The notes below the pieces were generated by a model. That model saw nothing but the letters and a program-made list of their open reading frames with translations. It searched no databases and was not told the DNA's origin. Shown one piece after another: positions 53,018 through 56,783 of a stretch of DNA of 56,783 nucleotides (positions are counted from its first letter, which is position 1; the number at the start of each line of letters is the position of its first letter). The DNA is from Actinomycetota bacterium (lineage in GTDB: Bacteria > Actinomycetota > Acidimicrobiia > Acidimicrobiales > Ilumatobacteraceae): the NCBI GenBank assembly GCA_016870865.1, contig VGAC01000010.1, positions 1 to 56,783 of the forward strand, written 5' to 3'. A program made the position numbers and the translations under genes.

Positions 53018-54316
53018 ATGGGAGTTCCGAGGTCAATCGGGTGTGAGACACTGTCGCTGGTGAGTGGGGCGCCAGCGGTTGACGAGGTCCAGCGGCGCAC
53101 GCTGCGCGTGTTGGTGCTGGGCCAGTTGGCGGCCGCGGCGGCTTTGTCGTCGGCGGTGACGGTTGGTGCGTATGTTGTGCAGCACATCCTTGGTCAGTCG
53201 ACGCCGTGGGGCGGCATTGCCACGGCGACGGTGACGACGGGAACGGCGTTCATGTCGCAGGTCTTGGCGCGGGTGATGAACCGCAGGGGCCGGCGGTACG
53301 GGCTGGGTGCCGGATACGCGATGGCAATCGTCGGTGGTTTGATTGCCGGCTCTGGGGCCGAGGCGAAGTCGTTGCCGGTCTTCATCGTGGGTCTGTTCAT
53401 CTACGGCTCGGGTCAGGCATCGAACCTGATGTCCCGCTACGCAGCGACCGATTTGGCGACACCCCACAAGCGCGGAGCAGCAATGAGCCGCATCCTGTTC
53501 GCCTCAACGTTCGGCGCGGTGCTGGGGCCGGTCCTGGTGCAGCCCGCACAGTGGGCCGGTGAAGAGTTGTTCGGGTGGCACAAGTACACGGGACCATGGG
53601 TGTTCTCTGCCGCGTTCTTCATCGTGTCGCTGGTCAACGTGGCGGTACGTCTGAAGCCGGATCCGCTGTTCCTGGCACGTGAAGTGCGTGGTGAATCCGT
53701 TGGTCAGGTTCCGCAATTGAAGATTCGCGAGGCGTACTCGGCGGCCTTCGAAACGGTGAATGGCCGCGTAGCGGTGTTCGCAATGGTGGTGTCGCAAATG
53801 ACGATGGTTGCCGTCATGACGATGACTCCCGTGCACCTGAAGTTCCACGGTCACGAAGCGGTGAATGCCTACATCATCTCACTGCACATCGCGGGTATGT
53901 ATGCGTTCAGCCCGTGGGTGGGGCGCTACAGCGACAAGCACGGATGTCAGGCATCGATTCGCCTGGGTGGGGTGTTGTTGGTTCTCGCGACGGCGTTCTC
54001 GGCTTTGTCGGGCGACCATTATCTGTTGCTGTTTCCCGCGTTGTGGTTGTTGGGGGTGGGGTGGAGCTTCGGCCTGATCGGCGGGTCGAGCCTGTTGATC
54101 GAATCGGTACGTGACGATTCGCGTGTGGCGGTGCAGGGTGTTGCCGACATGTCGATGAGTTTCTTCGGCGGGGTGGCAGGATTCTCGAGTGGGTTCATTC
54201 GCAAGGCCGTCGGCTACCACGTGCTGTCGATGTTTTCCCTGGTCCTGGCGATGTTGATGGTGGTGGTTGCAGTCTGGATCTCATCGGCGCGCGGGCCGGC
54301 GCGCGCCACGGTGTAG
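53018..54316 (+). CDS. MFS transporter
   Basis: 432 residues, about 11-12 TM helices. Features: VMNRRGRRYGLGAGYA (loop 2-3, motif A-like), SRYAATDLATPHKRGAAMSR, GRYSDKHGCQASIRLGG and GLIGGSSLLIESV. Substrate unknown. Codons here favour G on the coding strand. ATG 53018 with AGGGG six bases upstream; GTG 53060 possible. Divergent from rmuC with a 27-base gap. Confidence 0.87.
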   Translation: MGVPRSIGCETLSLVSGAPAVDEVQRRTLRVLVLGQLAAAAALSSAVTVGAYVVQHILGQSTPWGGIATATVTTGTAFMSQVLARVMNRRGRRYGLGAGYAMAIVGGLIAGSGAEAKSLPVFIVGLFIYGSGQASNLMSRYAATDLATPHKRGAAMSRILFASTFGAVLGPVLVQPAQWAGEELFGWHKYTGPWVFSAAFFIVSLVNVAVRLKPDPLFLAREVRGESVGQVPQLKIREAYSAAFETVNGRVAVFAMVVSQMTMVAVMTMTPVHLKFHGHEAVNAYIISLHIAGMYAFSPWVGRYSDKHGCQASIRLGGVLLVLATAFSALSGDHYLLLFPALWLLGVGWSFGLIGGSSLLIESVRDDSRVAVQGVADMSMSFFGGVAGFSSGFIRKAVGYHVLSMFSLVLAMLMVVVAVWISSARGPARATV

Positions 54317-54355
54317 ATCCTCGATCCTTTGTGCACCACAAGCCACAATGTCCGA

Positions 54356-54541
54356 ATGGATCCGACAGGAAACGTGGCCTCGTCGTCACCGGCTCAGGGC
54401 TTTGACCCGTCGAACTTCGACACTTGTCGTTCTCGGTTCGGCACGTTTCCCGAATGTCCGTTGTGCGGCCACGGACTGATTCCCGAGCATGCACATTTCA
54501 AGTGCAAGTCGTGCGGTTGGCGCGACAGCTGCTGCGACTAG
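54356..54541 (+). CDS. Small zinc-ribbon protein
   Basis: 61 residues starting MDPTGNVASSS. Two CxxC knuckles (CPLCG and CKSCG) flank EHAHFK, a classical zinc ribbon. It ends in WRDSCCD. The N-terminal 25 residues are Ser/Pro-rich. Such domains bind nucleic acid or protein; no specific family recognised. ATG at 54356, 39 bases after the MFS stop; CACAAT lies 6 bases upstream. Too short to be sure, but the Cys pattern is not random. Confidence 0.7.
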   Translation: MDPTGNVASSSPAQGFDPSNFDTCRSRFGTFPECPLCGHGLIPEHAHFKCKSCGWRDSCCD

Positions 54542-54546
54542 GACGG

Positions 54547-54714
54547 TTACTCGTTCTTCGTCGTCCAGCGAATGATGCCGGCGATCGACTCGGCGAGTTC
54601 GGCAGTGGCGGCAACCACACCGCTCCACCGCAGTGACAAATCAGGCTCGACGGTGACGATGCAGGCCGCGAGGAGTCGCCTAGTCGTCGCTACTCGTGTC
54701 GTCGGCCGGCGCAT
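54547..54714 (-). CDS. Possible short hypothetical protein
   Basis: A 55-codon frame starting MRRPTTRVATTRRLL that overlaps the end of the flavin reductase gene by 35 bases. The segment after it (LLAACIVTVEPDLSLRW then ATAELAESIAGIIRW) looks like a short helical protein. Weak start and no family; may be non-coding. Confidence 0.25.
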   Translation of the reverse strand: MRRPTTRVATTRRLLAACIVTVEPDLSLRWSGVVAATAELAESIAGIIRWTTKNE

Positions 54715-55258
54715 CGAAACCCGCTGCGGCGAGGCGTGCGAGGAGTTCGTCGCGAGGGCTTTCGCCCGGCGCACGTGCCTTGTCGTTGGCAACGCGCCAG
54801 CCATGTCGCGAAGAGTATACGAGAGGTGCATCCTTCAGTCGCCCGTAGCCGTAGTCGGTGACGCGGGCGAAGAGCAGCTCGTGGTCGGCCATCGTCTTTG
54901 ATTCGAAGATTTCGGCATGCACCCATGCGAGACAACTCTTCACCACGGGATGACCGTTTTCTTCGACCAGGTATTCGTCGGCGATGTAGTGGAACTTGCG
55001 GCCCGGATACGAGAAGTACTGGCCGATGTGCACCTGGTCACCGGCGAGGAAAGACGTCGTGAATGCGCCGCTTGCGATCAACAGTGGGTAGGTGTCGTGC
55101 TTGGGTGACACGCTGGCCATGATGATCGGCTCCTCGAACGACACCTGTGTCACCCAGTGCGAGGTGTAGGCACGGATGACGCCGTTGTGGCTGGCCGCGA
55201 CGATCTCAACGCCCTTTACTGCCTGACCGAGGGCACGTTTGAGTTTCGGGTCGATCAT
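54680..55258 (-). CDS. Flavin reductase-like domain protein
   Basis: 192 residues. FMN-binding split-barrel features: AASHNGVIRAYTSHWVTQVS, EEPIIMASVSPKHDTY, GAFTTSFLAG and CLAWVHAEIFESKTMADHE. It may reduce flavin for a two-component monooxygenase or bind flavin itself; no monooxygenase partner is adjacent. Starts 4 bases after the aldehyde dehydrogenase stop, so it is probably co-transcribed. The C-terminus is Asp/Ser-rich. Confidence 0.85.
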   Translation of the reverse strand: MIDPKLKRALGQAVKGVEIVAASHNGVIRAYTSHWVTQVSFEEPIIMASVSPKHDTYPLLIASGAFTTSFLAGDQVHIGQYFSYPGRKFHYIADEYLVEENGHPVVKSCLAWVHAEIFESKTMADHELLFARVTDYGYGRLKDAPLVYSSRHGWRVANDKARAPGESPRDELLARLAAAGFDAPADDTSSDD

Positions 55259-55262
55259 GCTC

Positions 55263-56663
55263 TCAGAGAATTTTTCGGAAGAGCTTGAGCTTTTTCTCGG
55301 TGTATGGAGGGTAGGCGATCTTCGGGTCGATGCGCGTACCGCGTGACAGCACCGGCTTACGGTGCTGGAAGAGACGCACGCTCGATTCACCGTGGTAGCC
55401 ACCCATGCCGCTTTCGCCCACGCCGCCGAACGGCAGGTTCGGGTTTGTGAGGTGCAACAGCGTGCCGTTCACCGTCACACCACCCGCCGTGGTCCGGCTG
55501 ACGACGCGATCGACCACGGCCTTGCGCTCGGAGAACACGTAGAGCGCCAGCGGGTGCGGGCGCTCGGTGACGAATGTGATGGCTTCGTCGACCGACGCCA
55601 CGGGAATGATCGGCAGGATGGGTCCGAAGATTTCTTCGGCCATGATGCGTGAATCGTGGCGCACATCGACGAGAACGGTGGGGGCGATGTACCTGTCTGC
55701 GGCGTCGTGCTGGCCGCCGATGGCGACCGACCCGTCGCCGAGCATCGAGGTCAGGCGGTCGAAGTGACGATCAGACACGATGCGGCCGTAACTTTCGCTG
55801 GTCTGTGGGTTGTCGCCGTAGAACTCGGAAATGGCCGCGTGGAGGGCATCGATGAAACGTGACTCGACCTTGCGATCGACGAGGACGTAGTCGGGGGCGA
55901 CGCACGTCTGGCCCGAATTCAGCCACTTGCCCCACGCGATGCGACGCGCCGCAACTTCGATGTTCGCGCTGTCGTCGACGATGACGGGGCTTTTGCCGCC
56001 AAGCTCCAGAGTGACCGGGGTGAGATTCTTTGCTGCCGCGGCCATGACGACGCGTCCAACGGATCCGTTGCCGGTGTAGAAGATGTGGTCGAAATGCTGG
56101 TCGAGAAGTTCCGTTGTCTCGGGGACGCCCCCCTCGACCAGTGCGATCGCGGATCGGTCGAAGTACTTGTCTACGAGACGAGCGAGCACACCAGAGGTTG
56201 CCGAGGAGACCTCCGATGGCTTCATGATGACGGCGTTTCCGGCGGCTATGGCACCGGCCGCGGGCACGAGTAGCAACTGGATGGGGTAGTTCCACGGTGC
56301 GATGACGAGCACCACACCCAGTGGCTCGGGGACCAGTCGTGAGCGCGAGGGCATCGCAACGAGGGGTGTCCCAACGCGGCGAGGCTTGTTCCAGCGCTCG
56401 AGGTTCTTGAGCATCAATTTCACCTCGGAGACCACGAAGGCGATGTCGCTGATGTAGCCCTCGGCGACGGGTTTACCCAGGTCGTTCGCCAGAGCCGCCT
56501 GAAACTCGGCCTCGTTCTCTTTGAGCATCCGCACCATGGCTTGGAGTTGCCGGCGGCGCCAGTCGAGTGGCCGCGTGGTGCCGCTGCGGTAGTTCGCACG
56601 CACTTCGGCCACACGGCCGGCGATGGATTGTGAGGTCGAGGTTGACTCGTCGAGCGTGGTCAT
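55263..56663 (-). CDS. Aldehyde dehydrogenase, class 3/coniferyl-type
   Basis: 466 residues. WNYPIQLLLVPAAGAIAAGN, base E in LELGGKSP, catalytic Cys in NSGQTCVAPDYVL, EEIFGPILPII and NLPFGGVGESGMGGYHG. The short length and TCVAPDYVL are typical of the ALDH3 group acting on fatty or aromatic aldehydes. The C-terminal tail PPYTEKKLKLFRKIL is basic and amphipathic, as in membrane-associated fatty aldehyde dehydrogenases. ATG at 56663; an upstream extension to 56750 has no family support. Confidence 0.93.
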   Translation of the reverse strand: MTTLDESTSTSQSIAGRVAEVRANYRSGTTRPLDWRRRQLQAMVRMLKENEAEFQAALANDLGKPVAEGYISDIAFVVSEVKLMLKNLERWNKPRRVGTPLVAMPSRSRLVPEPLGVVLVIAPWNYPIQLLLVPAAGAIAAGNAVIMKPSEVSSATSGVLARLVDKYFDRSAIALVEGGVPETTELLDQHFDHIFYTGNGSVGRVVMAAAAKNLTPVTLELGGKSPVIVDDSANIEVAARRIAWGKWLNSGQTCVAPDYVLVDRKVESRFIDALHAAISEFYGDNPQTSESYGRIVSDRHFDRLTSMLGDGSVAIGGQHDAADRYIAPTVLVDVRHDSRIMAEEIFGPILPIIPVASVDEAITFVTERPHPLALYVFSERKAVVDRVVSRTTAGGVTVNGTLLHLTNPNLPFGGVGESGMGGYHGESSVRLFQHRKPVLSRGTRIDPKIAYPPYTEKKLKLFRKIL

Positions 56664-56700
56664 GGGAACAGTCAACCCGACGAGGGACGGATGTTCCACT

Positions 56701-56783
56701 TCAGCCGTCAATGACGAATGGCTCACCTGAGAAGAAATCAACGCTGGCAAACGTTTCGACGGGGTTGCGCCGCAGTTTCGTCA
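56701..56783 (-). CDS. C-terminal fragment of a gene running off the window (doubtful)
   Basis: On the minus strand one frame is open from the window end to a TGA at 56703-56701. It reads RRNPVETFASVDFF then SGEPFVIDG, which looks more protein-like than the other frames. Only 26 residues are visible; identity unknown. Confidence 0.3.
   Translation of the reverse strand, partial: TKLRRNPVETFASVDFFSGEPFVIDG

Overview
The window looks like chromosomal DNA from a high-GC actinomycete (Actinomycetota), probably of the Acidimicrobiia/Ilumatobacter type. The reasons are GC near 60 %, a UPF0182 membrane protein, a mycofactocin cluster with NDMA-type alcohol dehydrogenases, an F420-type luciferase-like oxidoreductase, and many leaderless starts preceded by a TANNNT -10 box. 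The taxonomic call is inference. No 16S, phage module, IS element or CRISPR array is visible. One tRNA gene, the initiator tRNA-Met, is present.

Layout. 1-5.3 kb: the end of a repeat-bearing protein with a phage-head-like Cys motif, UPF0182, a coiled-coil protein, tag and tRNA-fMet. 5.3-15.3 kb: an accessory catabolic region with a GFA protein, three SDRs, FKBP, a Rieske oxygenase with a 72-aa companion, an aminoglycoside-phosphotransferase-like kinase, an epoxide hydrolase and a PEP-utilizer-type swivelling-His protein. 15.3-19.7 kb: a polar amino-acid ABC importer divergent from a LarA-like protein, then a methyltransferase. 19.7-24.2 kb: an LLM oxidoreductase, an ung-SRPBCC-sulfatase operon and a ROK kinase. 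24.2-30.5 kb (minus strand): mftA-mftB-mftC, then plsY-dedA, then mftF, an alanine-racemase-like gene and a DUF418-like membrane protein. 30.5-34.7 kb (plus strand): two tandem mycofactocin-type alcohol dehydrogenases overlapping a MoxR ATPase and a VWA protein. 34.7-43.1 kb: an LCP ligase, valS and cysS (divergent), an MFS exporter and an OatA-like acyltransferase. 43.2-56.8 kb: two aldehyde dehydrogenases, an acyl-CoA dehydrogenase, a DrrAB-like exporter, a Baeyer-Villiger monooxygenase fused to an esterase, a methyltransferase, an alpha/beta hydrolase, RmuC, a second MFS protein, a 61-aa zinc-ribbon protein and a flavin reductase.

How it fits together. MftA is a 46-residue peptide ending in IDGMCGVY. 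MftB presents it and MftC modifies its C-terminal Val-Tyr; MftF glycosylates the product. The two divergently transcribed alcohol dehydrogenases are of the type that keeps NAD bound and passes electrons to mycofactocin. Alcohols would become aldehydes, then acids (aldehyde dehydrogenases), then enter beta-oxidation (acyl-CoA dehydrogenase). The BVMO-esterase, Rieske, epoxide hydrolase and SDR genes would feed ketone, aromatic or epoxide substrates into the same route. mftD and mftE are not in the window.

The most interesting points are: the alcohol dehydrogenase-MoxR-VWA translational coupling; the interrupted mft cluster; the BVMO-esterase fusion, which lacks the fingerprint His; and a repeated TANNNT-N6-8-start architecture at about 17 gene starts.
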